Source: Acidobacteria bacterium Mor1 (GTDB lineage Bacteria > Acidobacteriota > Polarisedimenticolia > Polarisedimenticolales > Polarisedimenticolaceae). From it: DNA of 64,000 nt. Below the pieces are notes generated by a model. That model was not told the DNA's origin and ran no database searches. It saw only the letters and a list, made by a program, of their open reading frames with translations. Numbering within the stretch: the stretch's first letter is position 1; each line of letters opens with the position of its first letter. Positions 51,860 through 62,267 of this stretch are shown here, one piece after another. Made by a program: the position numbers and the translations under genes. Where the stretch lies: the NCBI GenBank assembly GCA_001664505.1, contig CP011806.1, positions 5,814,152-5,878,151 of the forward strand. The letters are read 5' to 3'.

Positions 51860-52348
51860 GTGAGCCGCCCGAACAAGCAGGCGCTGCTCGATGCGCTGCG
51901 CGCCCGGCTGCTCGAGGAGCGGGAAGGATTGCTTGCCTCCCAGCGTTCGGCCCAGGAAGGCGCGACCCACGCCGAGGCGCGCCAGGAACACCCCAAGGAC
52001 ACCCGTGCCATCGAAGCGCAGTACGTGGCCCGGGGGTTTGCCGAGCGAGCCGAGGAACTGGACGAGATGCTGGGGGCGCTGGGCCGCTTCCGGGTGGACT
52101 CCTTCAGCGACGAGGATCCGATCGGCGCGTCGGCACTGGTCGGTCTCGATTGCGAGGGGAAGGAGCGTTGCTACCTGCTGGTGCCGGTCGGCGGGGGCAC
52201 GACCCTGGAGGATCGTGGCGTGCGGGTCCAGGCGCTGACGCTCGGGTCTCCCCTGGGCAAGGCGTTGACCGGCCGCCGGGTAGGTGAGGCCTTTGAGCTG
52301 GAGCTTCCGGGGCGCCGCATGCAGGCCCGGGTCGCCTGGGTCGACTAG
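51860..52348 (+). CDS. GreA/GreB-family transcription factor-like protein
   Basis: A 162-residue protein starting at GTG 51860. The N-terminal half (about 3-75) is a helical coiled-coil hairpin (KQALLDALRARLLEER, EHPKDTRAIEAQYVARG). The C-terminal half (about 85-160) has the GreA/Rnk FKBP-like beta fold, ending in LTLGSPLGKALTGRRVGEAFELELPG. This is the class of short Gre homologues that bind the RNA-polymerase secondary channel. The coiled-coil tip carries Glu-Asp-poor residues compared with true GreA, so cleavage-stimulating activity is uncertain. It is separated from the convergent kinase by 13 bases. Confidence 0.8.
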   Translation: MSRPNKQALLDALRARLLEEREGLLASQRSAQEGATHAEARQEHPKDTRAIEAQYVARGFAERAEELDEMLGALGRFRVDSFSDEDPIGASALVGLDCEGKERCYLLVPVGGGTTLEDRGVRVQALTLGSPLGKALTGRRVGEAFELELPGRRMQARVAWVD

Positions 52349-52361
52349 CCCGGAACCTGAT

Positions 52362-53735
52362 TCAAGGTTCGAGCTGGTCGTCGGCTGCGAGGGTCAGCGG
52401 GTCGCCGTCACTACCCGCCTCGAGGATTACCGGTTCGATCTCCCCGCGGCCGACCTCGACCAGCAGGCTGCGCCGTTCGACGGTGCCGCGTTCCTCGTCG
52501 GTGACGTGGACCTGGATCTGATGCTTGCCCGGGGCCACCGGGATCATGGCTTCGAAGGTGTCCGGCCGGGTCAGCGCCAGTTGAGCGTTCCGGATCGGTT
52601 GCCGCAGGTCTCGGGAGAGCACCGCTTCGCCGTCGACCAGCAGGACCACCACTCCCGAACGCAGGTAGCTGCGCGCTTCCAGCTGCACGAAACCCTGCTC
52701 CTCCCGCTCGCCGAAGGCGAACAGTCCACCGAGCAGCAGTGCCAGCAGGGTCCCGGCGGCGAACAGGCCGATGGGACGGCGGGATGATTCGGATTCGGGG
52801 TCGAACCCGGGGTACAGGCTCGGCCCCACGGGATGCTCACCGCTCTCGTCGTGGACCGCTTCACCCCTGGGTGTCGACGGTCGATCGACCCGGCCGCTCC
52901 AGGACAACGCGCCGCGGCTCATCTCCTGGAGCGCCTCGTGCATCTCGCCGGCGCTCTGAAAGCGATCCTGCGGTTCCTTGGCCAGCGCACGATCGATGAA
53001 CGCATCGATGCCCCTGGGTAGGCCGGGCACCAGGTTGCTCAGCGGAATCGGGGAGGTGTGCACGATGGTGTAGGCCAGGCCGGTGAGGTCCTCGCCGGGA
53101 AACGGATGGTTGCCGCAGAGAGCCTGATAGAGCACGACGCCGAGAGAGAAGAGGTCCGAGCGCGCATCGACGTCCCGGCCGCGGATCTGCTCCGGCGACA
53201 TGTGGGCAGGAGAGCCCACGGTGTGCCCCGTGCGGGTCAGCTCCGACGTGCCGTAGCGGGCAACGCCGAAGTCGGCGATCTTGACCGCGTCCTCTTCTTC
53301 GCAGAGCAGCACGTTGGCCGGCTTGATGTCCCGGTGCACGATGCCGGCGCGGTGGGCCACGGCGAGGGCCTCGGCAACCCGGCCGACGATGCGGAAGGCC
53401 TCGTCGGGGGCCAGCCGCCCCTGTTCCTCGAGGCGGTCCCGCAGACTGCCGCCGGCGACGAACTCCATGGCGATGAACGGGACCTCGCGCCGGGGGTCCC
53501 AGTCGATGTCGAAGACGGTCACGATGCCCGGGTGGGACAGGCCCGCGGCTGCGCGGGCCTCACGCATGAAGCGTTCCTGGAACTCGTCGCGCTGGGAGAG
53601 GGTCAGGCCGTCGGGAATCTCGAACGACTTGACCGCCAACCGCCGGTGCAGCTTGGGGTCCCACACCCGGTGTACGACACCCATCGCCCCACGGCTGATC
53701 TCCGCCTCGACGTCGTAGCGGCCGATCTTGTTCAT
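52362..53735 (-). CDS. Ser/Thr protein kinase, membrane anchored
   Basis: A 457-residue PknB-type kinase. The kinase domain (about 5-265) contains ISRGAMGVVHRVWD, LAVK, IVHRDIKPANVLL, VKIADFGVARY and HMSPEQIRGRD. A juxtamembrane linker precedes one transmembrane helix (about 327-345, GLFAAGTLLALLLGGLFAFG). A short C-terminal extracytoplasmic region (about 350-455) with a PEGA/immunoglobulin-like strand pattern (VVLLVDGEAVLSRDLRQP) follows. I chose ATG 53735 (MNKIGRY); GTG 53756 is possible. It differs from the TPR kinase at 2061 in lacking repeats. Confidence 0.92.
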   Translation of the reverse strand: MNKIGRYDVEAEISRGAMGVVHRVWDPKLHRRLAVKSFEIPDGLTLSQRDEFQERFMREARAAAGLSHPGIVTVFDIDWDPRREVPFIAMEFVAGGSLRDRLEEQGRLAPDEAFRIVGRVAEALAVAHRAGIVHRDIKPANVLLCEEEDAVKIADFGVARYGTSELTRTGHTVGSPAHMSPEQIRGRDVDARSDLFSLGVVLYQALCGNHPFPGEDLTGLAYTIVHTSPIPLSNLVPGLPRGIDAFIDRALAKEPQDRFQSAGEMHEALQEMSRGALSWSGRVDRPSTPRGEAVHDESGEHPVGPSLYPGFDPESESSRRPIGLFAAGTLLALLLGGLFAFGEREEQGFVQLEARSYLRSGVVVLLVDGEAVLSRDLRQPIRNAQLALTRPDTFEAMIPVAPGKHQIQVHVTDEERGTVERRSLLVEVGRGEIEPVILEAGSDGDPLTLAADDQLEP

Positions 53736-53897
53736 CGGGGCAAATATGGGGATCACCCCGGCGCTGCGGCAATCGCCCGGCCGGAGGATGGTGTCGGGAA
53801 ACGCGACACCGGCCCAGGGAACCCGCCGTCAGGGGCTTCCCGCGGTCTCTTCGGACCACTAGGATGTGCCCGGAGAGTTCCGGTCGAGGAGAGCCGA

Positions 53898-54347
53898 GTG
53901 CAAATCTGGGTCGATGCAGACGCCTGTCCCCGGGCGATCAAGGAGGTCCTGGTCCGTGCGGCACAGCGCCGCCGGGTGCTGACCGTGTTCGTGGCCAACC
54001 GGGACACCAGGCTTCCCCCCGACGACTGCCTGCGCAGCGTGCGGGTCAAGCAGGGGTTCGACGTGGCCGACCGGGAGATCGTCGACCGGATCTCGGCCGG
54101 CGACCTGGTGGTCACCGCCGACGTTCCGCTGGCGGCCGACGTCGTCGAACGTGGGGCCACCGCGCTGAACCCCCGGGGAACGCTTTACACCGAGGACAAC
54201 GTGCAGGAACTCCTGGCGCAGCGGGACCTGATGGACGAACTCCGCTCCCTGGACATGGTGCGCGGCGGGCCCCCTCCGTTCGGAGCGGGGGAGGTGCGGG
54301 CGTTCTCCAACCAACTCGACCGCTTTCTCACCCGCAACGGAGCCTGA
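53898..54347 (+). CDS. DUF188 (YaiI/YqxD) family protein
   Basis: A 149-residue PIN-like fold protein. It starts QIWVDADACP, followed by PRAIKEVL, VANRDTR, GFDVADREIVDRISAGDLVVTADVPLAADV, and LNPRGTLYTEDNV. These acidic blocks define the UPF0178/DUF188 family, related to PIN/NYN nucleases. Enzymatic activity is unproven for the family. GTG 53898 has GAGGAGAG 4-10 bases upstream. It is divergent from the kinase gene. Confidence 0.92.
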   Translation: MQIWVDADACPRAIKEVLVRAAQRRRVLTVFVANRDTRLPPDDCLRSVRVKQGFDVADREIVDRISAGDLVVTADVPLAADVVERGATALNPRGTLYTEDNVQELLAQRDLMDELRSLDMVRGGPPPFGAGEVRAFSNQLDRFLTRNGA

Positions 54348-54372
54348 TGCCGGGCGGCCCGCCTCGATGCGG

Positions 54373-55449
54373 TCAGCTACTGGAGCAGGTGCGGCAGGAT
54401 CGTTTGAACGCGTCGAAAGCCAGCAACTGGACGTCCGGGGTGAGATAGCCCTCCCGAATCGGTTCCCGCTTCATCAGGTCGGTACTCAGGTACTTCTTGT
54501 TGCTGTCGGGGAAGACGGTGGCGATCACCGAGCCCGGTCCGTAGAGGTTCTGGAGCTTCAACGCGCCGAGCAGGTTGGCCCCTGACGAGATGCCGACCCC
54601 CAAACCGAGATCGGCCGCGAGCCGTTGCGCCATCAGGATGGCGTCCCCGTCCTCGACGTCGACGACCCCGTCGAGGAACTCCAGATCGACGATCGGAGGA
54701 ATGAACTCGTCGGAGATGCCCTGGATCCGATGCTCGCCGACCTTGTGACCGGTGCGCAGCGTGGGAGATCCAGCGGGTTCCAGCGGGTGGAGTTTGACTC
54801 TCGGGTCCATCTCACGGAGGAAGTGGCCCACGCCCATTACCGTTCCGCCGGTGCCGACGCCGGCGACGAAGGCATCGGGAGACAAGCCGTGGTAGCGAAG
54901 CTGCCAGAAGATCTCCGGGCCCGTGGCGGTGCGGTGGGCGTCGATGTTGTCCTCGTTGCGGAACTGGCGCGGCAGGAAAGCACCGATCTCGGCGGCGTAG
55001 GACTCCGCCTGCTGAATCGCGCCGATGAAGCCGCCCTCCTCGGCGGGGACCAGCCGGATGTCGGCCCCGAGACAGCGGATCAGCGCCGTTCGTTCCGAAC
55101 TCATCCAGTCGGGCATGAAGATGGTGACCGGGTGGCCGGTGGCCTTGCCGATTCCGGCCACCGCGATGCCGGTGTTGCCGCTGGTGGCCTCGACGATCGG
55201 CCGGCCCGGCGGCAGCACGCCGCGGGCGCAGGCCTTGCGCAGGATATGCAGCACCATGCGGTCCTTGATGCTGCCGGTCATGTTCAGGTTCTCGGCCTTG
55301 GCGTAGAGCCGCCGCGGCTCGCCGCGATACCGAAGCTCGATCTCGAGGAGCGGCGTGTTGCCCACCATGTGGCGCAGGACGTGGATCCGCCGGGCCGCGT
55401 TGAACTCGGTCGATGGACGCTGGCTCCGCCCGCCGGGTAGTCTTCCCAT
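54373..55449 (-). CDS. cysteine synthase/cystathionine beta-synthase-like PLP enzyme with C-terminal CxxC
   Basis: A 358-residue fold-type II PLP enzyme. The Schiff-base lysine is K62 in [20 protein letters not shown] (phosphate and carboxylate contacts), [37 protein letters not shown] (PLP phosphate loop) and [13 protein letters not shown] are all conserved as in CysK/CBS. It should make cysteine or cystathionine from an activated serine. The C-terminus has an added SCRTCSSS (C352, C355), which could sense redox or bind metal. ATG 55449 is preferred; the upstream frame to 56424 overlaps the peptidase gene. Confidence 0.9.
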   Translation of the reverse strand: MGRLPGGRSQRPSTEFNAARRIHVLRHMVGNTPLLEIELRYRGEPRRLYAKAENLNMTGSIKDRMVLHILRKACARGVLPPGRPIVEATSGNTGIAVAGIGKATGHPVTIFMPDWMSSERTALIRCLGADIRLVPAEEGGFIGAIQQAESYAAEIGAFLPRQFRNEDNIDAHRTATGPEIFWQLRYHGLSPDAFVAGVGTGGTVMGVGHFLREMDPRVKLHPLEPAGSPTLRTGHKVGEHRIQGISDEFIPPIVDLEFLDGVVDVEDGDAILMAQRLAADLGLGVGISSGANLLGALKLQNLYGPGSVIATVFPDSNKKYLSTDLMKREPIREGYLTPDVQLLAFDAFKRSCRTCSSS

Positions 55450-55578
55450 GGCAACCCCGGTCCTGATGGTTGTGGGTCGAACGACTCTCATTATGCTGTC
55501 AGAATCGGGGGCGGGTCGGCCGCAAACGGGATCAGCCCGGTCCGGTTGCCGGCGGGCATCCGAAGGTGGGGAGTCGCG

Positions 55579-56578
<1,000 letters not shown>

Positions 56579-56592
<14 letters not shown>

Positions 56593-58780
56593 GGACTCTC
56601 CCCGATTGCTTCATCGCGGCCCGGACCGTATCGGTCAGCGTCACGATGCGGAAGGGCTTCTGGACGAACCCCGACAGGTAGCGGGAATCCAGTTCCCGGG
56701 TCGCCGCCTGCTGATCGAAGCCGCTCATCAGCAGCAGCGGCGTGTCCGGCGAGATCTCATGGATCTTGCGGGCCGCCGACAGGCCGTCCAGGCGGGGCAT
56801 GGTGCGGTCGAGCAGCACCACGCCGATCTCGTCCCGCTTGCGGCGGAAGAGTTCGACTCCTTCCAGGCCGTCGCTCGCGCAGAGCACCTGCATGCCGCGG
56901 CGCTCCAGGATGTTGGCCGCCACGTCCCGAACGAGCTGCTCGTCATCGACGATCAGCGCGGTCCCGGCCAGCTGTTCCTCGGTGGAGTTCTGGGCCGAAG
57001 GGGCGGGTTTGATGTTGTCGTTGGGTCCTTCGGCGGGCAGCACGACCCGCACGACGGTACCCCGGCCCGGGGTGCTGTCGACCCGGATGCCGCCGCCGTG
57101 CATCCGCACGATCCCCAGTACGGCCGAGAGTCCGAGGCCGCTACCCGAGAACTTGGTCGAGAAGAACGGGTCGAACATACGGTCGCTGGTCGCGGATTCC
57201 ATGCCGACTCCCGAATCCTCGACCTCGACGAAGGCGTAGCGGCCGGGGAGCAGGACGTCACGCACGGTGTAGTCCCTGAGGTCCGACTCGTCGATACGGC
57301 AGGTGCCGGTGCGCAGGGTGATCCGCCCCGGCCGACCCTCGAGGGCGTCCGAAGCGTTCATCATCAGGTTCATCAGGATCTGCTGGACCTGGGCCGAGTC
57401 GCCGGTGAGCTGGGGCAGGGTGGGCTCGAACTCGTAGTGCACCTCGGCGGTTCGCGAGATGGCCGTTTCGAGTAGCTCGGTCATCTCCCGCACCAGATCG
57501 TTCAGCTGGATCGGGGAGGCCACGAAGTTGACCTTGCCTGCGTAGGAGAGCATCTGCTGGGTCAGCTGCTCGGCCCGTTCCGCCGCGCGTTCGATCTGGG
57601 TGATGCGGCGGTGAGGTTCGGTCGACGCTTCCACGTCGTCGAGTGCCAGGGAGGCGTTGCCCAGGATGCCGGTCAGCAGGTTGTTGAAGTCGTGGGCGAT
57701 GCCCCCGGCCAGCACGCCGAGGCTCTTGAGCTTTTCGGCGTGCATCATCTCCTGCTGGAGGCGTTGCTGCTCGGCCTCGCCGCGCAGTCGCTCGATTTCG
57801 TTGCCGACCCGAACGGCGAGGATCTCGATCATCCAGCGCTCGTTGGTGTTGATCTCGAACGGACCGCGGGTCGCGGCGACCAGGTGGCCGAGCACGCGCC
57901 CGTCTGAGCCCCGTGCCGCGACACCGATGAAACCCTCGATCCCGTTTTCGGTGATCCTGGGGTCGTCGGGGAATCTCTCGGCGAGGCCCTCCCGGTAGTG
58001 GATCACCTCGGGTTGGTCGAGCTCTGCGCAGGGAGTGGTCGCGATGTCGTACTCGAAGTTCTCCCCCGGCTTTCCGTCTTGCCAGACGGCGAGGCTGGCG
58101 GCGCGGGAGTGGTGCTCGTCGAGGCACTGGGAGACGACGACGAGATCGGCGCCCAGGTTGCGGCTGACGGTGCGCACCAGGTTCTTGAAGAACCCGTCGC
58201 CGGCCGAGGTGGCGGTTCCGTCCAGGACGGCGCGGAAGGTGTGCATCAGCGCTTCATGTTCCAGGCCGACCTGCATCCGCTCGGCCACCAGGGTGATCAG
58301 ATCCAGGTCGGTGGAGCTGAAGTCCTGCTCGCGGGGTTGGAAATCGAAGAAGCAGAGAGTGCCCCACGGGCGCCCGTCCTGAGAGATGGGAATGCCGAGA
58401 TAGGACTTGAACCCGACGACGGTGTGGGCGCGATGCTCGCTCCAGTCGGAGTTGGGCACGTCGTGGATCGAGAGGATCTTGCCCGCCTTGACCGCCTCGT
58501 GGCAGAAGGTGTCGCACAGCTCGAAGGCCGCGCCTTCGGCGATCTCGTCGTTGGGGCAGAGCACGTAGCGGGTCGTGAGTTTGCTCTCGTCGACCCGCGA
58601 GACCGCTCCGAAGGAGAGGCCCAGCTGGCGGGCGGTGGCATTCAGCAGCTCACGTGCCTGGTCGGGGAACGGTTTGTCCGCCCGTGTGGTGATGTCGTGC
58701 ATCGCCCGCAGGACGGTTTCCGCACGTAGACGATCGTCCTGGGGCGCCGTACTCCCGCGCCCGTCGTGATGTTCTGCCAT
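56579..58780 (-). CDS. soluble hybrid histidine kinase: GAF-GAF-HisKA-HATPase-receiver
   Basis: A 733-residue cytosolic sensor. The first GAF is at about 30-180 (PISQDGRPWGTLCFFD) and the second at about 190-335. HisKA follows with phospho-acceptor H363 in GGIAHDFNNLL. The ATPase domain (about 455-582) has NLMMNASDAL, EDSGVGM, FFSTKFSGSGLGL, and a C-terminal receiver (606-725) has D658 in VVLLDRTMP. No transmembrane segment is present, so it should respond to a cytoplasmic ligand or redox/light signal. The receiver may relay to an unseen Hpt protein. ATG 58780 follows GGGAGG; an in-frame extension to 59650 only shadows the next gene. Confidence 0.93.
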
Positions 58781-58848
58781 CGAACCCTCCCGGTGGAAAT
58801 AATACCAATTCCGTCCAGGAAGGGGGTGTTTTCCGGCCGCGAGGTCGG

Positions 58849-60615
58849 CTACTCCGGCGTGCGGCTCGACGCGTCCCGGCCGCCGCCTTCGTAGAGGCCG
58901 ACCACCCGGGCGGCCGCTCCGTCGGAGTCGAACTCGAAACGGAGGCGAAAGCTGCTCTCGCCGCGAAGCATGAAGGTCTCGGGAGTCAGAGGGATCAGCT
59001 CTCTCGGAGCCCCGGCCGCGGCGTCCCGCCGCCGGTAGTAGAGCCGGCCCCCGTCGAGGGCCACGTGCCGGGTCTCGTAGTCGCCTGCGAGCCGGGCGAG
59101 GTAGGCCTGGGGCAAGTTCGCCGGGGCCTCCAGTGCCCGGATGTATTCGAGCAGCCAGGTGAGTTCCGAAGGAGAGGCGGCACCGGCGAGAGCAAGAGCC
59201 AGTTCCCGGCGAGCCGGCTCCCAGGCACCGTTCTCCAACAGGGCCCGGCCGAGCAATCCGCGGGCGTCGGCGGATTCGGGGCGGAGCGCGACATCCCGCT
59301 TCAGTAGTTCCACGGCCACCGCCGGGCGGCCTCGCTCCATCAGCAGGTATCCGGCCCGCGCCAAGACCTGCTCGATCCGCTCTCCGCCGTAGCTCTCCCT
59401 CAGCTCCTCGACCGTTGCGGAGACCGCGGCCGGCGGGAGTCCCTCGACCGCCCACACCAGCTGCCGCAAGGCGGAGTCGTAGCGCGGGTAGTTCAGGTGA
59501 TCGCAACCTCCCGACGCTCCACCCAGGGCGAAGGTGACCATCGGCGCGCAGATCGAGAGCCCGTTCTCGCTGTTGGTCAGATAGACCAGCGCCGTGCGGC
59601 GCAGGGGATAGGCCAGGGCGAAGTTGCGGAAGACTCCGAAGTCTCCCCACTGCCAGAAGGCAGGCCCGTTGCGGTCCTGCTGCATGCCGAAGCCCAGGCT
59701 CCAGTCGATTCCCTGCTCGGCATTCACCTCGACCCGCTGCTTCATCAGCTTGCGCAGGGTGGCGGCGGAGAGGGTCTTGCCGTTCATGAAGGCGGCGATG
59801 AAGCGGCCGTAGTCGGCGGCAGTGGTGTACAGGCTGGAGGAAGCATCGGCGCGGGTGCGCCGCCGGTGATCTTCCGAAGCGCCGAGGATGTCGTGTCCTC
59901 GCGCAGCCGTAGCCTCGAAGGTGTCGCTCCAGACCATACGGCTGTGCTCCATACCCAGCGGTTCGAGGACCTGCTCGCGGATCAACGCGACCAGCGGCTT
60001 GCCGGTACGTGCCTCGACCGCCAGGCGCAACAGCTCGTAGCCGAACGCCGAGTAGGCCCAGCTCGTTCCCGGGTCGAAGGCCAGCGGGAAGATCTCGCCG
60101 GGGGGCGCGTGGGGAGTCCCTGCGGAATGGCTCAACAGGTGAACGACCCGGATCTGTTCCAGCCGGTCCCGGCGGAAACCTTCGGCGTCGAGGCCGTGGC
60201 CCATGACGCCGGTCAGGGTCTCTTCGGACAGGAGATCGACCAGCCGGTCCTGGAGGTCGAGCACCCCTTCCTCGGCCAGTCTCAACACGGCATAGGCGAA
60301 CAGCGGCTTGGTCAACGACGCCGCCTCGAAAACCGTCTCGGCGGTCACCGGGTCGCCGCTTCCCGCCACCTTCTCGCCGAAGCCTGCAGACCAGCGAAGC
60401 TCCCCGTCGGCGATCAGCGCCGCCTGCAGTCCGGGGATCCTCGCCTCGGCCATCAGCCGCCGAATCTCCTGTTCCAGCGCTTCGATCCGCTCAGGGGCGG
60501 CCGGCCGGCGATGCAATCGCTCGGGGCCGGCAAGGGCAATCTGGGTTGCGGTCAGCAGCAGTAGTCCGGCAAGGGCCAGCCTCAAGGGCATGGTCGGTCG
60601 GTGATCAGGTCTCAT
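58849..60615 (-). CDS. exported serine hydrolase, class C beta-lactamase-like
   Basis: A 588-residue protein. The signal peptide (about 10-29, IALAG) precedes a penicillin-binding/beta-lactamase fold. The nucleophile is S100 in EAASLTK (SxxK with K103). The second motif is Y188-S-A (YSAFGYE), where most relatives have YSN. The third motif is not a standard KTG. The C-terminal region (about 415-585) contains TPR-like helices and a beta segment. It may be an esterase or D-aminopeptidase rather than a lactamase. ATG 60615 has GGAGGAGC 5 bases upstream. It is divergent from the SGNH gene. Confidence 0.85.
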   Translation of the reverse strand: MRPDHRPTMPLRLALAGLLLLTATQIALAGPERLHRRPAAPERIEALEQEIRRLMAEARIPGLQAALIADGELRWSAGFGEKVAGSGDPVTAETVFEAASLTKPLFAYAVLRLAEEGVLDLQDRLVDLLSEETLTGVMGHGLDAEGFRRDRLEQIRVVHLLSHSAGTPHAPPGEIFPLAFDPGTSWAYSAFGYELLRLAVEARTGKPLVALIREQVLEPLGMEHSRMVWSDTFEATAARGHDILGASEDHRRRTRADASSSLYTTAADYGRFIAAFMNGKTLSAATLRKLMKQRVEVNAEQGIDWSLGFGMQQDRNGPAFWQWGDFGVFRNFALAYPLRRTALVYLTNSENGLSICAPMVTFALGGASGGCDHLNYPRYDSALRQLVWAVEGLPPAAVSATVEELRESYGGERIEQVLARAGYLLMERGRPAVAVELLKRDVALRPESADARGLLGRALLENGAWEPARRELALALAGAASPSELTWLLEYIRALEAPANLPQAYLARLAGDYETRHVALDGGRLYYRRRDAAAGAPRELIPLTPETFMLRGESSFRLRFEFDSDGAAARVVGLYEGGGRDASSRTPE

Positions 60616-60773
60616 GCTTGCTCCTCCGGTGCGCAGCCCCACAACGCAGCGGCGTCAAGCCAGGTTGCAGGTTTTTTGCCGGGGGCAGGCCGGGCTAGAC
60701 TGAACCCCCGGCGGAGTGGTTCGTTGGCGTTCGCCGCCGGGGCACGCCCGGGGGGCGGTCAGGAGTCGGCGCT

Positions 60774-61547
60774 TTGATCGGTTCGGCGATTCTGCTGTGT
60801 GCGTTGGCGTTCGCGGGGCAGGAAGCCGTCGCGCAGCCGCAGGATGCTGAGCGGCCGTCGCTGTTGCAGGCCGGCGAGGACGGGACCTTTCGGTTGCTGT
60901 TCGTCGGCAACAGCCTGACCTACTCCCACGAGATGCCGCGCATGTTGGAGCGGCTTCTGCAGCAGAGCGGCCTGCCGGTGGATCGCATCGAGGTGCAGGC
61001 CTTACCCAACTACGGGCTAGAGGATCACTGGAACCGGCCACAGACCCGCAGGCTGTTGGCCGAGGGGAACTGGGATGTCGTGTTCCTCCAGCAGGGCCCG
61101 TCGGCGACCGAGGGGCGGCCGTCGCTGCTGCGGTTCACTCGCCTGTTTGCCGCCGAGGCCCGCCGCGGGGGATCGAGGGCCGGCGTCTACATGGTGTGGC
61201 CCTCTCGCCGCCGCGCCGGCGACTACACGGCGGTCCTGGCGAATCATCGCCAGGCGGCGGCAGAGGCGGACGCGTTGTTGTTTCCGGCGGGCCACGCCTG
61301 GAAGAGCTATCGGGAGCACGGCGAGGGCCCCGCGGTCTACGGCCGTGACGGTTTTCACCCCAGCCGCGTAGGCGCCTACCTGGCCGCCCTCACCATCTGG
61401 CGGTGCTTCAGCGAGATGCCGCTTGCGGAGGTCGATCATGCCGAGGCGCTCGGCAGGCGCAAGGGCCTGAGTCCCGAAGCGGCCGCAGCCCTGGAGCGGG
61501 CCGTAGACCAGGCGCTGGCCTCCTACCCCCGGCGTTGCCGGCCCTGA
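60774..61547 (+). CDS. exported SGNH-hydrolase-like protein
   Basis: A 257-residue protein, start TTG 60774 behind AGGAG, signal peptide to about residue 20 (AVAQ). The SGNH blocks are FVGNSLTYSHEMP (nucleophile S47), an Asn-bearing LPNYGLEDHW, LQQGPS, and the catalytic D192/H195 pair in RDGFHPSRVGAYLAA. It probably hydrolyses an ester on a carbohydrate or lipid in the envelope. It is convergent with the cytochrome gene by 12 bases. Confidence 0.82.
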   Translation: MIGSAILLCALAFAGQEAVAQPQDAERPSLLQAGEDGTFRLLFVGNSLTYSHEMPRMLERLLQQSGLPVDRIEVQALPNYGLEDHWNRPQTRRLLAEGNWDVVFLQQGPSATEGRPSLLRFTRLFAAEARRGGSRAGVYMVWPSRRRAGDYTAVLANHRQAAAEADALLFPAGHAWKSYREHGEGPAVYGRDGFHPSRVGAYLAALTIWRCFSEMPLAEVDHAEALGRRKGLSPEAAAALERAVDQALASYPRRCRP

Positions 61548-61559
61548 GGCCCGGGCGGT

Positions 61560-62267
61560 CTACTCGAACAGCAACTCGTGACAACTCTGGCAGTCTGCGT
61601 TCCACGGAGCGGCGGAGACAGTATGGGCTCCTTCTTCTCCGTCGGGGCAGTGAGCGCCGGTCTCGATCCAGGCGCGAATCAGGGCCCCGAAGGCGGCCTG
61701 GGTGCCCGGTGCCGGCTCCCGGTCGCCGCCGGGATGCCAGGCCCAGCCCACCAGGCTGTCCTCTTCCATGTGATGCAGCAGGGCTTTCATGTCCATGCCG
61801 CCGTTGCGTTCGGTGTCCTTGATCTGCTCGCAGATCTCCGCCAGCGACCTGTCGATCCAACCCATCTGCAGCGGAGCCAGATGCCAGGCCGGGTGTCCGG
61901 GGATGCCCGCATGGTCGACGTTGGCGCCCTGGTGGCAGGTGTCGCAGCGCTGGGGGGATTCGCCGTGATTGTCCTCGCCACGGACCACCGGCGGCTCGTG
62001 CATGGCCAGCAGCTCCCCCTGCCGCGGATGGGCATCGGAGGGATGGCAGTTGAGGCAGCGGGGGTGCTGGATCACCCGGCCGGCCTCGACGAACAGCGCC
62101 TTCGAGCGAGCGGCCTCGTCGCCGATGGAGGCAAACTCGGCGACGGCGGTCAGCGGGTCGTCCACGTTCTGCTCCGGCGCACCGCCTCCGCAGGCGGCTG
62201 CGATCAGCAGCAGTGCGGAGATCAGGGAAGCGACGATCGATCTGTTGACGAAGGGCCTCACGTTCAT
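61560..62267 (-). CDS. triheme c-type cytochrome lipoprotein
   Basis: A 235-residue exported protein. The signal ends in a lipobox (LIAAAC, C26). Three CxxCH heme-attachment motifs are present: CLNCH (71-75), CDTCH (108-112) and CQSCH (226-230). The His-rich middle (LAMHEPP, EDNHGES, WHLAPLQMGW, WAWHPGG) supplies axial ligands. The ATG at 62267 overlaps the stop of the upstream IorB-like gene (ATGA), so the two are coupled. It is likely the electron acceptor for that molybdenum hydroxylase in the periplasm or on the membrane. Confidence 0.9.
   Translation of the reverse strand: MNVRPFVNRSIVASLISALLLIAAACGGGAPEQNVDDPLTAVAEFASIGDEAARSKALFVEAGRVIQHPRCLNCHPSDAHPRQGELLAMHEPPVVRGEDNHGESPQRCDTCHQGANVDHAGIPGHPAWHLAPLQMGWIDRSLAEICEQIKDTERNGGMDMKALLHHMEEDSLVGWAWHPGGDREPAPGTQAAFGALIRAWIETGAHCPDGEEGAHTVSAAPWNADCQSCHELLFE

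Noticed and set aside
52352-52369. GAACCT-GATTCA-AGGTTC hairpin between the Gre-like gene and the kinase gene
   Set aside because: A six-bp stem without a T-tract that overlaps the last codons of the kinase gene; too weak to call a terminator.
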